Shown in pieces: positions 9,252-22,250 of a stretch of 64,000 nt of DNA (position 1 is the first letter of the stretch; each line of letters begins with the position of its first letter). The DNA lies in assembly GCA_021442155.1 (NCBI GenBank), contig CM038214.1:137802040-137866039 (forward strand). Direction: 5' to 3'. The translations under genes were made by a program, and so were the position numbers. This DNA is from Cymbidium sinense (Eukaryota; Streptophyta; Magnoliopsida; Asparagales; Orchidaceae). The notes under the pieces are model-generated. The model searched no databases and was not told the origin of the DNA. It saw nothing but the letters and a program-made list of their open reading frames with translations.

Positions 9252-12200
9252 CGACATGATTAATTAATTAATTAGGGATTTAATTAAGTTTTAATCATTA
9301 AAACTTCAAAAATACATAACTAAATGTAGAAAAATCAAAAAATACAAAATAAAATGCATTGTGAAGATAATTCAGAGGGGAATTCATTAAAAATATTTTC
9401 AATTGATTTTGAAAAATGAATTTTCCTTAATTAGGGTTTTATTAAAAACTTAATAACCCTAATTACTCCCTATTTACTTCATTAATTGATTCCAAATTTC
9501 TCAAATTTATTTAGTGGGATGACCTCTGTCTCCCATAAGTTTCTTGGAATTTGTTGATGACTTAATTAGGGAAATCATTTAATGAATCTTTAATCACTCT
9601 CTTAAATGTAATTAAGCTTAATTAAGCATGTGAATAGTGGTTTAATCCCTTGATTAAGTTAATTAAACTTTGTTTAAGTAAAGCGGAGGTTTATTGAATG
9701 GGTTTGGAATATTTTCCCCAAGTCGTTCCCTAAACCCCTTTCCTTCCATAATCTAAATTTAATTAAGGGCTAATCCACTAATGACCTTCTTAATTAACTT
9801 GATAAAACTTTCAAAATATTCCAAAACTTAATCGTTCTTTCTTGGGTAGATACTTGGGTGTTCAATAACTTAAGTAGCTTAAGGAAATCAAATCCAACCT
9901 ATATGTGTGGGGAAGGGTTATGAAAGTACCTAAATTAAGCTCTTTAGCTAAATTAATCATTAATTGTGAGCCAAATGCATTAAGCCCCTTTCTTTCTTAG
10001 GTGAATTGCTGATTTAAATTCCTTGTCATTTTATGTCATACATTGGTTCATAATTATTTGGTTAAATATGTTAAAGTGGTGTAGGTAAGGGGTAATTAAT
10101 AAACTTAATCTACACCTTAACCTAACCAAAGCATAAAACCAATCTAATCACCTAAAAATTAAATTAATAACATACACATGTGGGAATGGGTTAGGACCAA
10201 CAAACCTTCTCACATTTCCTAAAATTCAAATCAAACTCAAAACAAAATCAAACTTTCCTTAAACCAATTTTAATTCACTTTAAATAATCTTATTCCATAA
10301 GATTATCTTTAAGAATTAATTAGAATGAATGAAATTACATGCTTGCATCACTTTATTTCTTTTGTAACATGCTAAATGCATATGTCACATAAAAATCATG
10401 CATTCATATCTTTTAAAAATAAAATTAAAATGTTATGTTTCATTTATGTCAAATTGCATGTTTTGGCTAAAGTAAGAATATGAATGGCTATTATCACTAT
10501 TAAATCCAAAATTATTTTCAAAACTTAGAAATCAAATATTATAAATGAAAAGTATGCTATTTATAACTACTTATAAACTTGCAAGTGAATAGTATAAAAT
10601 GTGATTTCCTTCTCTCTCTTAACATAGGTTTGTATAGGATTTACCAAGTGTATAGTCCATTTGAAAAGGACATAACACTAGCCTAAATTCATTCCTATAC
10701 ACTCCTATGTCATAACTTAAGAAGTAACTCCACATCACACATGTAAACTAAATAATTAAACCAAAATCAAACAAACATAAACTTTTTGCATGATTCTCTT
10801 TCCATGCATTTCCTTTTGTACATGCACATGTATTTAAGAACAATGATATATTAGTCTGGACAACCCCGGGTTGTGAGGCTTTAAGTAGCCCTAAGTAGGT
10901 CTTGTACCTTACACCCCTGGTGCTAACAATGGTGATACTCACTTATGTCTTTTATACTTGTGAATGTGCATATGAAAAAAATGGATAAAAGAAGCACTCT
11001 CTTCTACTTAACAAAATCATGCATCATGAAGCATCCAAATTTTCTTAAATAATACTTCTTAACATTCATCATGAAGGTGTGCTAAACATTTCCATTTGCA
11101 TGTACATATATGCTTAGGATTCATCCATATGCCTATTACACATGTTGGAAAGAAATAAAGTGTTGTGTGTTTTGTGATAATAATTCACTTCACTTAATCT
11201 TAAAATACATTTCTCTTTGAATAGGCTTGTTTTGGGAAAATCTAAACTTAGGATTAATTAAACACATAATAAAATATTCAATAAATAAAAAATCATTAAT
11301 GAATCCACCTTTAAAATTACTTAAGGTAGGGAGGAAAGAGGAGTTTTCTTCTCTTTTTCCTCTTTAATAACAGTAATTAAGTGCAGGTTCATTAAAACCA
11401 AATCAAAATCATGAAATAAAACTTAACCAAATCAACTAAATCACTTAAATGAAATTACCCTATAAGTTGAACATTTTCATACTTAGAAAACTTCAACTCT
11501 AAAGCTTAGCTAAACATACCACACAAATCTTAAGTGGCACACACATTAGGTTAAGTCACCACTTCTGGTCCTATGTTAGGGCGGTGCATGATTTGATATT
11601 TATTTTTGTTTTGTGGTGTGATTTTTTAGTCTGGATGTTTGAGTGTATGTGTTAAATGGTAGGCGATATTAGTCTAATCATTATTATTATCTTAGGGATT
11701 GAGCTTAAGTTGATGCTTAATAAAATATAAATGTTTTTGTTGTCCTGGTTGCTTATACTCTTAAGCATAATCCAAATAGGCCAGGTGGACTTAGTTACCA
11801 TGTGTGGGGTGCTAAGTCCAATACATGCATGGGATGTATGGTTTGTTTAGTGTGGTAAAAAATTTCTATGAGTCACCTTCAAATCTATGGGGAGAAATGA
11901 AAGAGGAAAGCATATAGAAATTCATATTTTTTAGGATGCCACACAGATCTATAGATGTACTTATTCAGGTGATCGAGTACGTCATCAAGGAAATAGTGTA
12001 CTATCTTGAGAGATAGAAGTCACTACCCTTTAATGGACCTAATCACCTCAATAAGGACTCCTAAGGATGATGGGTCTATATATATATACCAGAGATTCTT
12101 CCCCTACTTTGCATGGAAAAGTAAAGTATGATTTATTTTAAATCGAGTTCGTTAAGTTCCTTACAGGGGAAAGCCCCCATAGTTAATTACATCCTAAAGA

Positions 12201-12324
12201 ATGGGGATTCCTTAGGAAAACTCTTGATTAAGGTAAATGATCGTTATCTTCAAAGATTTCAATAGAAAAGGACTATCAATCGATTGGTTTATTTTTGAAG
12301 ATCAAATAGGATTGATCAAAGAGC

Positions 12325-12339
12325 GGGGGGGGGGGGGGG
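12325..12339 (+). repeat. Homopolymer of 15 G
   Basis: Uninterrupted run of fifteen G in the LTR. The true length is uncertain in most sequencing technologies. It has G-quadruplex potential on this strand. Confidence 0.9.
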
Positions 12340-15300
12340 TTATTATCGAAGCCAAAATGAAAGATAAGTAGGAGATGCCCACGATGCTAGGAAACCTAGC
12401 GAACATCTCAAACTATCCTACGGTTGGGCTTTGCATTTTTGAAATTGATTTAGTTTGTTTAAGTTGAATCTTTCATTATAAATTTAGGACTTATGATTCC
12501 TTAACACAAGACTAAAGAAATGCCTAAGAGGTGAGGATTTATGCTTATAGACTACAAAGGGGAGAAGCAATCTTAGAACCTAAATCTAGGGAGCTTTGGC
12601 AAGGGCCGAAAGCACAACCTAAATCTAAGGCAAAAATGGGTAATTAGTTTGCCTTCACAAGAGTGGACAGACCATCCGATAGCTTGGACTTACAACCACC
12701 TAGGAGTGGCTGCCAACTAACTCCTACGATTTTAAATACATGTAGGCAAGTCTTTATGCTTATGCAAGATAGCTAGGCTATTATTTATTTAGAAAGAGAC
12801 TAAGTCCTTAAACTCACTCTAAAGAGACTAGATCATGTAAAGGGCATGCTTCAAATGACCTAAATCTAATGCAATTCAAATTTCATTTTATTTTATTTTT
12901 GGACAATTATTTTGACTGAGGCTAATAGGATTCATATGACTAATGCATGGGAAATAAGGTTATTGGCCAAAATCAGCGAGAAGGGAGGAGGTGAGTTTCC
13001 ACCATGGCTCTCAAAGGTCAAGCCAAGTTTCTCTAACAAAGGTGGAAGCCCTCCAATCAAAAGTGAAATAAGATGTTATTGTGCATGATATTGTAAAAGA
13101 AATGCTCATCCAGTTAAGAGGTTACTAATTCTTTTATCTTGATTTTAAACCTAAGCTTTAGGTGAGGTTATGAGTTCTTTATTTTTAATTTGAGTTGTTA
13201 TGTTAGGTAAAGATTTATTTTTCCTAAAGAGCCTAATCCACATCCAGCCATACATAAAGCAAGGAAGAAACTAGAAAAAGCATGCCACTTAATGCAAAAG
13301 TTAAACAAATCATTAATCAATTTATAAAGCTAATCACAAAAAGAATAAAAGGCCGTTATGGTCGAGTACCACCACACATTCTCGAAAATATCAAATTTGG
13401 GTAGCCGAGCTCTACCCTTATAGAACTCGAATTACAAATGAATTAAATTATAATTAAGCAAGGAATTCATTGTTATGGGGGTCTTCAAGCTTCATTTCTT
13501 CTTTCTTCTTCTTTTCTTCTTTCTTCTTTTATTAATCTTTAGTAGATTCTTCAAGGCTTCACATGATATATAAGATAGGATCTTATGACCAATGCCCATC
13601 CTAATCCCCATAACAATCATCCCAAAATCCTAATTGTATAAATTTACATGAAAAGGAAAAGAATGGAAATCTAATTAACACTTGTAAAATAGAGGTTAGT
13701 TAAAACAAACCACACAAATCCCAAGCATGCATATTGGACTTATACCCCACACATGGGTGACTAAGTCCACCTGACTTATTGGATTATGCTTAGGGGTATA
13801 AAGCACTTGCAAGCAAAAGCATTTATATTTTTATTTATGATAAGATAGCACAATCCCTACAAAATAATAGTTAGACTAAGAGCGTCTACCATACACCCTA
13901 AAGTAATTTTTTAAAATATCATGTTAGTTTTATTTAGCTAATGTTTGACTTAAATGTTTTAATTAATCTAAGTTTAGATGAACTTAACAACTTCAAAATA
14001 AAGGCATTTTAAGTGTAAAAAATGTTTAATAGAGGAATTCATTTAAATTATTTATTTTTTTTGTATTTCATGTTTTGGTTTGGCATGAATGATCCTAAAC
14101 AATTAATATATTAAAATGAGGAACTTTAACACACTTTCCTTCCTAAGTAATTTTAAGTAAATTTAAAGTATATTCATGTTTTTTATTAAAAATTTTGATT
14201 AAATTTTAATTAACACATGAAATAAGAAAACCATAAGAAAGGCATTTAAGATTAAATTAAATACAAAATCACTTATACAACTTTATCGAGTTTTAAGATT
14301 ATTATATATATTATAGAAATATATATATGTGTATAAAAAAGAAATTAAAAGAAATGAAATAAAAAAATGCAAAGTTTAAATATTCATTTTATTTATACAA
14401 TTTTATGAAAGAGAAATAAATTAGGCCTTCTTGTGATATAGGGTGAAGATATAGAATTAATTATTTTCTTTAAATGAACCACATCTTCCTTAAATATAAA
14501 ATGAAATTAAAAAGAAGGAAAATCTATGCTAAAATATTTAATCTTTATGCAAGATCATATTTAAAAAATATAAGTAGCATACTTTTAGATTTGATATTTA
14601 TATGTTTTGAAAAAGTATAATTAGTAGTGATAATAGCCATTCATATTTCTACTTTTAACACTACAAATGACATAAAGTAAACTATTTCATTTTAAACTTG
14701 AATTTGAAAAATATGAATGCATGAAATGACATACAAATTTAACATGTTGGGAAAGATTCAAAGAAATTAAAGCATGTAAATAAATTCACTTTAATTAAAT
14801 CCTAAAGACATTCTTATGGAATAAGAAAGGTTAAATAAAATCAAAGTGTATTCAATATGATTTTTGTTTAGTTTGAATTTTAATTTAATTTTGAAAATAT
14901 GAGATTAGTTTGCTGCTCCTAATCTATTCTCACATGTGTTTCTATATTTTTGTTTAATTTTTGGATAATTAGATCCATTTTATGTATTAATTAGGCTAGG
15001 TATGAATTAAGTAACTTAATTAACCCTTGTCACCACCTTAGAATAATTAACCAAATAATTATGAGCCAATGAGATGACATAGAACTCACAAGAATTTAAA
15101 TTTGCAATGCACTTAATAAGAAAAAGGCCTAATGCAATTTGGCTCATAATTAATAGTTAATTAAGCTAAGGGGTTTAGCTTAAGTAATTTCAAAACACCC
15201 TTTCACACATATGAATTGGGTTTTGATTTTATTATTAACTTAGGTTATTAAACACCTAAGCATCTACCCAAAGTAGATTAATTAAGTTTTGGAAGTTTTT

Positions 15301-16626
15301 ATAATTTTTAAAAATTAATTAAGAAGATAATTAATAAATTAACCCTTAATTAAGAGAAGATTAAGGAGATAAAAGGGGGTTTAGGGAATAGCTTAGAAAA
15401 ATATCCCAAAATTATTCCATAAACCTCTTATCTACTGGATCTGACCTTAATCAACCCTAATGATGGATTAAAACTACTAATCACACCCTAATTATCCTCA
15501 ATTAGAATAAAGGAGTAATTAAAAAATCCATATGCAATTCTTCTAATTAAGCCTTCAATAAATCCCAAGAAAATTAGGAGGTAGAAGTCATCCCCTAAAA
15601 TATACCCAAGAAGTTTGGGATTAATCAGAGGCTTAATTAAAAGGTAATTAATAAAATGAAGTTTCCAATAAAACCCAAAATTAGAGAAAATTATAATTCA
15701 AAACCTATTGAAATTAATTTTAAAATATTTTAAGTTGAATTATCTTTCCATAAGATTTTATTTCATATTTTTATGAGTTTTATTGAGAGATATAAATTTT
15801 AGAAGATCCCTAGATTAATTAAAATTAATTAAAGATCCCTAACTAATCCTCACGTTCCGCGGCCGTGGCTGGCTTTACGCGCACATGCAGTGAGCCGCTC
15901 ACTTAAATGTCAAATCCAAAAGGTGGCTTGACTGTAGACGTGCTTTGATCTCCGTCCATCTCTCCCCAACTTTAAAATGATATAATAAACTGGGAATAAT
16001 ACCATCCATCCATAATGCGGATGGATGGCTAAGATCCCAATTCTTCCCTTAGATAAATAGAGATCGTCCATGATCTAGGGAAGATCCTCGATTGAGCTTG
16101 ATTCAAACCAAACTTAACCCACACCATCTAAAGGCAATGGCGGCACATCCGGGATTTGCTTGAATTGAAAATTCTCTTCACAAAGGACCAACAACTTCTA
16201 TGCTAGGTGGTCAAAAAATTCCATACCTCACCGGTGCTCGAAATCAATGAGGTAGCTTTGTCTAGTGGAGACGAAGCCCTGTTGAAATTTCTAGGCCTTG
16301 GGATTGAGTGGCTTGCTGTATGGACCAATACCACTTGAAGATCCTTGCAGCTTTGATCCAATTGCTCCTCTCCTTGCTATGAGAACTCTAATGAAATATT
16401 GGGTGAGCTGATTGGTCCTTAGAAGAAGTGTGCAAGAGGAATTGAGATGGTTTTCAGTGTGGAGAAAGTTAAGAGTTCAAGTGAGCTCCCCTATTTTCAC
16501 ACTGTTCAAACCCGAGAAGATGAAGTTTGATTTCACTATAGGAAGCTTGGGGAGGTTGAGGAATTGCTTCTCTGACTTCCCTAGGTTCAATCGAATTGGT
16601 GATTGATGGATTTGAATTCAATTAGG

Positions 16627-16641
16627 GGGAGTATATCTCCC
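16627..16641 (-). promoter_or_regulatory. Palindromic core promoter, minus-strand LTR copy
   Basis: On the minus strand this reads GGGAGATATACTCCC, identical to the copy at 8410-8424. The flanks on both sides are clearly diverged, so identity over these 15 bases suggests selective retention while the family was active. Confidence 0.5.
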
Positions 16642-16979
16642 TTGAAGGAATCGGCCCTAGTATTTTCCATTTTGATCCAATTACATGGGAGGGTATTGAT
16701 CAGTTAGATGTTTGCACATGGTCAGTTTGAGGCCTTGAGTGGAATGCCAACCTCCCATGTGCTTGAATTTGAGTGGGAGATGGATTTTGAATTAGCCATT
16801 TTGACCCATTAAGTCAAGTCAAACCCATTGGGTTGGGTGCACCACTCTTCATTAGGTCCCCTTGAGCTACTAGGAAAGCATCAAGTGGATATGAAGAGGG
16901 TATGAGAAAATTATCTATAGATTAGTCCAAAATTTGTTCTATGGTCTAGGGGTAGAATGGTCATTTTGTTGATTTTTAA

Positions 16980-17079
16980 NNNNNNNNNNNNNNNNNNNNN
17001 NNNNNNNNNNNNNNNNNNNNNNNNNNNNNNNNNNNNNNNNNNNNNNNNNNNNNNNNNNNNNNNNNNNNNNNNNNNNNNN
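16980..17079. other. Assembly gap of 100 N
   Basis: Exactly one hundred N, the usual placeholder for a gap of unknown size. It falls where the remaining U3 of the left LTR (about 1-1.5 kb by comparison with 33026-34500) and the polypurine tract of the element should be. The two open frames predicted across it on the minus strand are artefacts. Confidence 0.95.
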
Positions 17080-17191
17080 GTCACAAAGATGTGATCCAAA
17101 TAGAGTGCCTACAGGGGAGGTGCCACTAAGGATGTTATCTTGATCCCTAAAAAAATAATTCATGTAGGTATATGGTGGTCAACTCAAGGAG

Positions 17192-17840
17192 AAAGTGTAG
17201 CAGACTTACATCTACCATGAGTGGTGTATCCACTGGGTGGATTGCTGTCAGCATAGCGAGCACCATCCAACCTAAGGTGCCCATCGGCGCATGACGTAGG
17301 AAGAAGGTGTGTGGACTTATATCTCTCTAAAGTGAAACTCATCATCGGGATAGTTTGTCGGCTCGACAGGTGCTATCCGACCTAAGGCTGTCTACCGGTG
17401 TGCAACAACTATGCTAGGGAAAAAGAGTAGTAGACTTATATCTTATAAAGCAAGGAATAACTGCTAGGGTGACCCATTATTGACACAACAAGTTGACCTG
17501 ACCTAAGGGCGACTACTAAGTAGGGAGTCACGAAGAAGGACTAGACCCAAACTTGAAGTAATCAAGAGGAAAGGAGCTATTGGGGGACTTTCCCTAATCC
17601 TCAAAGATACTTGACCAAGTTAATTCATGATGGCAAGTTTAAAAGAAGAAGGCGTAGCAGACTTACATTTTCTCAAATGAAGCTAACATGACGGTAGCTT
17701 ACCGAGCGCGTAGTAAGGCCTACCAAACTAACATGATGCTCATCAGTATGTAGTGGCCAAATAAGGACAGAAAGCATAGCAGACTCACATCCTCTAAAGC
17801 AAGATGACCACAGGGTGACACACATGTAGCACCCAGAGAA
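17192..17840 (-). repeat. About 115-bp tandem repeat in 3' UTR of the Ogre-like element
   Basis: Degenerate units begin with AAAGxGTAGCAGACTTACAT-like sequence at about 17192, 17304, 17422, 17534 (very decayed), 17649 and 17771, giving spacings of 112, 118, 112, 115 and 122 bases. Later parts of the units share words such as ACCTAAGG and CTACCGG. Tandem repeats in the 3' untranslated region between integrase and the 3' LTR are a known feature of Tat-lineage elements and a source of satellite DNA. The 17080-17191 stretch before it shows nothing I recognise. Confidence 0.65.
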
Positions 17841-18059
17841 CCACTTAGTGATGCTTCTTTCTCACATCAAAGTAGCCCGAAAAAAAAGATATATATTTTT
17901 TTTTATGTGTTTGTGTTGATGAGGATAGATGCCACTTGGGTTCTCTTACACTTACCCTAAACATGTCATGGACGATTTGCGAACAAAATATTTTTAGTTT
18001 GGAAGAGATTGAATTTGAAACAAAATTTTAGTGATGATAATTATTTTCAAATATGATCT

Positions 18060-19465
18060 CATGGATAATATTTCTTCAAATAAAGCCCATTGACTGGAAG
18101 CATCGGGTGCTCTCCTTTATGGTTGATAAGTTGATATGATCCTCCATGGTAGGCCTTTTCTATAATAAAAGGGCCTTTCCAAGTGGGTTCAAACTTGCCT
18201 CCATCTTAAGATGGGCAATAATTGGTCTTCTTATAACTAAAATAAGCTCTCCTACTTGAAAACCTCTAGAATGGACCAACTTATTATGAGCTTGAATCAT
18301 TTTGGCTTTGTATAATTTAAGGTTCTAGCATGCTTGTAGGCGTCTCTCCTCTAAACCTTTGAGCTCTTCTAACTGCAACTAAGCATTCTGCTCCATTATG
18401 ATCTTACTACCCATAACTATCCTTAGTGATGGGAGTTGGACTTCTAATTTTAGAATGATCATGGACCCATACACTAAGGAGAAAGGGGTATATTGAGTTG
18501 GAATTTTGTATGTGGTGTGGTATGCCCACAAGGCTTCAACCAACTGCTCATGTCACTACCGCTTGTTGTCATCGAGTGTCTTATTTAGTATTTGGATGAG
18601 AGTTTTGTTGAAGGCTTATTCCAAGCCATTTGCCCTCGAGTAGTAGATGGTAGAGTATCTCCAATCTATGTTATGTGTCTAGGCAAAGTTGTTGATTTTT
18701 AGTGCTATTGAATGTAGTACCATTATCAGATATAATTCTTCAAGGCACCTCGAACCTATATATGATATGGTTCTTGAAAAACTATAGCACATATTGAGTT
18801 GTGACCTCTCTAAGTAGAATCATCCCTGACCACTTGGAAAACTAGTCGGTAGCAGCTAGCATGAATCGATGACCCTTTGAAGAAGGAGGGTCGATTGGAC
18901 CCACTATGTTGGTACCCCAAAACTCAAATGGCCATGAGGCTAATGTTGGGTGTAGAATGTTGGGTTATTGGTGTAGGAGCACACTATGTTAACATTGGTG
19001 GCATCATCTAGCTACATTCATGCAATCTATGATCATCGACGACCAGTAGTATCCTAGTTTCTTAATCTTAGCTTTCATCTTTGAACCATATTGGCATGCT
19101 CTGCATAATCCTGAGTGTACCTCAATCATGATCTTATGAGATCCGTGTTTGTTTAAATAGTGTAACCACATGTGATCGAAAGACCACCGGTACAAGGTGC
19201 CATCCACGAGAGCATAAGAAAGGGCTCTCTGCTTCACCTGATGTGCTAGTGACTTCTCTTGAGACAGTTTGCCTATATTTAGGTAATCCATGAATGACTG
19301 CCTCCAATCTAACACATCATCCTTTTTAGCAATGGCAACCTTTCCTTCAAGTGAGTATTTCTTGATGAGTTTAGTATCAATAAGGGATAAGACTTGTCTA
19401 TTTTGGACACTTATCGATATGGAATCATCTTCCAAACATGCCAACTCCTTGGAAAGTTTGGCCAA
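18060..19465 (-). pseudogene. Integrase of the Ogre-like element (broken)
   Basis: Integrase inserts the cDNA copy into the genome. The longest intact frame (19004-19465, 153 codons) covers the end of the RNase H linker and the zinc-binding amino-terminal domain: DWRQSFMDYLNIGKL, ALVDGTLYRW, then a histidine-bearing EVHSGLCRACQYGSK and GYYWSSMIIDCMN in place of the usual HHCC module. The catalytic core follows with stops: RIISDNGTTFN (the second catalytic Asp), EALWAYHTTYKIPTQYTPFS and SLVYG at about 18480-18760, then the carboxy-terminal part near 18060-18300. The order and the wording of these motifs are those of plant Ty3/gypsy Tat elements. Several in-frame stops make it non-functional. 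Confidence 0.85.
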
Positions 19466-19479
19466 AGCATATGCTACAA

Positions 19480-19780
19480 CATTTTCTCTTAATGAATCTT
19501 GTAAATGGTAACCTCTGAGATTTGGGCTAACAACTCCAAGGTGTACTTATGGTAGTGATGGAGCTTAAACTTTAGAACCTTGTAGGACCCAGTGATCTGA
19601 TTGATTACTAACTGAGAATCCTAGAAGATGTTGATGTTCTGGATGCTTAGAGTAGTGGCTAACTCCAGACCAGCAATCAAAGCCTCATATTCAGCTTCAT
19701 TATTGGTGCAAGGATTGGATAGGTGATATGAGAATCTCATCACATCATGGTCTGGAGTTAGGAGGACTATTCCTACCCCT
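19480..19780 (-). pseudogene. Tat-type (archaeal-like) RNase H domain, broken
   Basis: Translation of the minus strand gives CTNNEAEYEALIAGLELA followed by a stop and DSQLVINQITGSYK, matching the second RNase H domain of Tat/Ogre elements (usual wording TNNxAEYEALIAGL...GDSQLVxNQ). The acidic residues of the AEYEAL helix are present, and the DSQL aspartate is kept while the preceding residue is a stop. It lies between RT and integrase, the position that defines the dual-RNase-H Tat lineage, and supports the family assignment. Confidence 0.82.
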
Positions 19781-20399
19781 ACCTTCCTAGGTTAGTAGAT
19801 CGTGGTTCTTCTTCTCCTTGAGAGGAAGCCACACCATCAAAGTACATCTCCCAGTGGAAAATGCTAGTGTCCCATAAGTTCATGATTTATTCATTTGGGA
19901 GGTCATCACTAAGAGGAGAATGAATAAAAAAGTGGATGTGTTGCTAAGAAATCTGCAAGTTCTTATCCTTTAACCATACAGAGGGGTATGAAAGTAATGT
20001 CAAATTGTCATAATATCATGGACCATCATGCCAACCGTCTGGATAACGTCGGCTGTGTCATGAGATATTACAGTGGATTGATCCTAGAGATTAAGTTCAT
20101 CTTATGAGAAAGCATGTAATGCAGTAGCTTTTGGGATGCAAAGATTAAGGCTAGGCAAAGCTTTTCAATGGGTGGTTAATTTGCTTTTTTAGATGAGGGT
20201 AGAGCATGTTTTCCTTCCCTTCATCATTAGCTTGGGCAAAAGCACCAAGTCATAATGCAACAATATAAAGGAACAATGGCTGCTTGGGATAGCTGCTGGC
20301 GTCATCAAGTAGTGCTTGATGTCTTTGAAGGCATGCTGACACTTGTCATCCCACTTAAGCTTGATGTTCTTTTTGATAAGTGCTGAGAATGGCTAGCAT

Positions 20400-21100
20400 C
20401 TTCCTGATAGGTTGGATATAAAGTGTCTTAGATATGCTAACCACCCTTGAAATGATCTTAATTGAATTAAACTTTTAGGGGGTGACATTTCTAATATCTC
20501 CTTGATCTTCTCTGGATCAATTTCATAAGTCAAACAACAAACCTAAGGAATTTCCTTGAAGATAGTCTAAATGCTTAGTTCAGGGGTTCATTTTGAGGTT
20601 AAATTATCTTAACCATTCAAAACTACTCAAGTTAAAGAGATGGTATTCCTTTTTTAATTTTGACTAGATCATCAACATAACATTCAACTTGATGATGAAT
20701 GAGTTCATCAAGATTTGAGTCATGTTGGTAGGTAGCCAAAGATTTTATGGCTAAAGGCATGACCCTAGTAATAGATTCAGATCAGGGTTCACAAAGTAGT
20801 ATTTTTCTCATCTTTGGGGGCCATCTTTATTTAGTTGTATCCAGATGAGCAATCCATGAAGGAGAAAATTGCATGAGATGAGGTAATGTCCACCATCAGT
20901 TCTTGTATTAGTAGTGAAATTTGTCTTTTGGACATGCTTTATTTAAGTCTCTAAAATCGATGCAAATGTGAATTTGGCCATTCTTCTTCTTAACTAGGAT
21001 GACCCTGAACAACCAAGTAGGATATTTTCTTCCCGGATGAAATCAACATCGATTAGTTTCTTGACTGAAATGACCGTTTGATGTCTAATCGCATGCCTAA
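20400..21100 (-). pseudogene. Reverse transcriptase of the Ogre-like element (broken)
   Basis: Minus-strand translation near 20930-21060 reads KKLIDVDFIREE and, after a short decayed stretch, KKNGQIHICIDFRDLNKACP, the first conserved block of Ty3/gypsy RT. Downstream, LNLLLG and NMTQILMN mark the decayed middle, and the later block corresponding to FxxLRxFNLKMNPxK is seen near 20560-20640. The active-site YVDD motif is not cleanly preserved. Frameshifts and stops occur about every 20-40 codons, so no RT activity is expected. The stretch 19790-20400 should carry the first RNase H and connection domains, which are too decayed to delimit. Confidence 0.82.
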
Positions 21101-22250
21101 GAGCTTGCTTGATAGGTTAGCACTAAGCTCTATTGCTATTATGCTAGGAAATAAACCAGACATCTCTTCATAACTCCATGTGAAGCAGTTCTTAAACTCA
21201 ACCAATAGCCTAACTAAGTCATTGGTTTTAGTTTCATTCAATAAAGAACTGTTGTGCATCAGACGTGGATTGTCTTCAGTCCCAAGTTGATTTCTTTGAG
21301 CTCATTGATGGTTGACATGATATCCTCTTTGAATGCATATTTGACTTCAAAATCATCTAGACAATCTAAAGTTTCTAAGCACACCTCCTAGTATAAGTAA
21401 ATGTGATTTGAAAAAACCTATCAAATTTCAAATAATTTGTGATGACTAAGCAATAATCATCATCATCCACTCATCATCAATCTCTAGTCTCAATCTTGAT
21501 TAAGATTTTTGCATTTGTTCTTCCATATTCTTTCAAAATATTCTGACTTTGACCAAGTATGTGGGATTAACCATTTGCTTACTAGATTATGAACACATGA
21601 TGAGTACTAATCAAAATGAATTCTATTAAATCTTTATATGAATAATCCTCAAGTTTCGCATCAACTTCTTGACTTGATGATCCTAGAAAGAACCTCTGAG
21701 TCTTAACATTTATGGATGACTTAGGGTCTTCCTTAACTACCAAACCCTCATTTTTTGTGAGGAAAGTTGATTAGAGCTAAGGTTCCCAACTGATCCTTGA
21801 CTATTTTACATATATATTTGGATGCATTTATGCTTTGCTTTGGAGGCTGATCTTCATCGCTATCTAGCTCAAGTGTCCTTCCAAGGAATCTGAGAAGAGA
21901 AGCATGCTAACCATATAAGACTCATCCTGAACTAAGTCTATATGGATAGCAGTGTACTCTTGGTAGCTTAGTCATCTATCTATTGGGTGGCCAATAATTT
22001 TTTCACCCCAGCTGCCTGAAGGCCTCTTCCTCTCCCTAGTGGAGGTCGTCATCAACCCATAGAATGGAGTAATGAAGGTGGAATCTAATGTCCTCCTCCT
22101 CCAAGTCTATTTCTTACTCCCTTTATTTTCCTTTTTATTTTCTTTTTCCTTTTCTTTTTTTATTTCTCTATATTTATCTTTTTTTTCTTGTTTTTTGAAC
22201 ATTGGCAAAGTTCACGAGAATATACTTGTTGATTTTGAGGGAGGTAGTAG
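21100..22250 (-). pseudogene. Decayed pol linker between protease and RT
   Basis: This interval lies where the protease-RT linker of a Tat element belongs. A 68-codon frame at 21053-21259 (SLLNETKTNDLVRLLVEFKN, CFTWSYEEMSGL) matches the segment just before RT that usually reads LLxEFxDVFAWSYxDMPGL. The rest, including a T-rich run at 22110-22190, has no motif I can place. Ogre elements are reported to have an intron in this part, but I could not define one. Confidence 0.6.

Larger units (their letters stand above)
7270..11850 (+). repeat. Ogre/Tat-type LTR, subfamily II, interrupted at both ends
   Basis: Plus-strand unit that begins inside a U3 (the sequence at 7270 matches the middle of the U3 at 33825), because the LTR ending at 7269 appears inserted in it. 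It holds TTGAC-rich U3 (7270-8200), the palindromic core promoter (8410-8424), a leader with a splice-donor-like AAG|GTATGG at about 8830, a G-box inverted repeat (9214-9251), AT-rich U5 with one copy of the 240-bp repeat (about 10850-10930), and breaks off at about 11850, where a minus-strand LTR begins. Open frames at 8187-8549 and 8690-8956 cross promoter and leader and resemble no known protein. Confidence 0.65.
11851..16979 (-). repeat. Left (3') LTR of the Ogre-like element, cut by a gap
   Basis: Reading on the minus strand from the gap: part of the TTGAC-rich U3 (16690-16979), palindromic promoter (16627-16641), leader with splice-donor-like sequence at about 16225, AT-rich U5 (about 12900-15840) and U5 end at 11851. 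The terminus differs from that of the right LTR: it begins TGTGGT but then has 70-odd bases that do not match before similarity resumes near 11925. It lacks the 240-bp GGCTACTTAAAGCC repeat that the right LTR carries three times. It also contains a 15-base G run (12325-12339). Confidence 0.65.

Noticed and set aside
11846..11850. TTTAG as target duplication of the giant element
   Set aside because: No matching TTTAG after the candidate right ends at 33025 or 43340.
16911..17163. Two minus-strand frames with long unknown stretches
   Set aside because: They are open only because they cross the 100-N gap.
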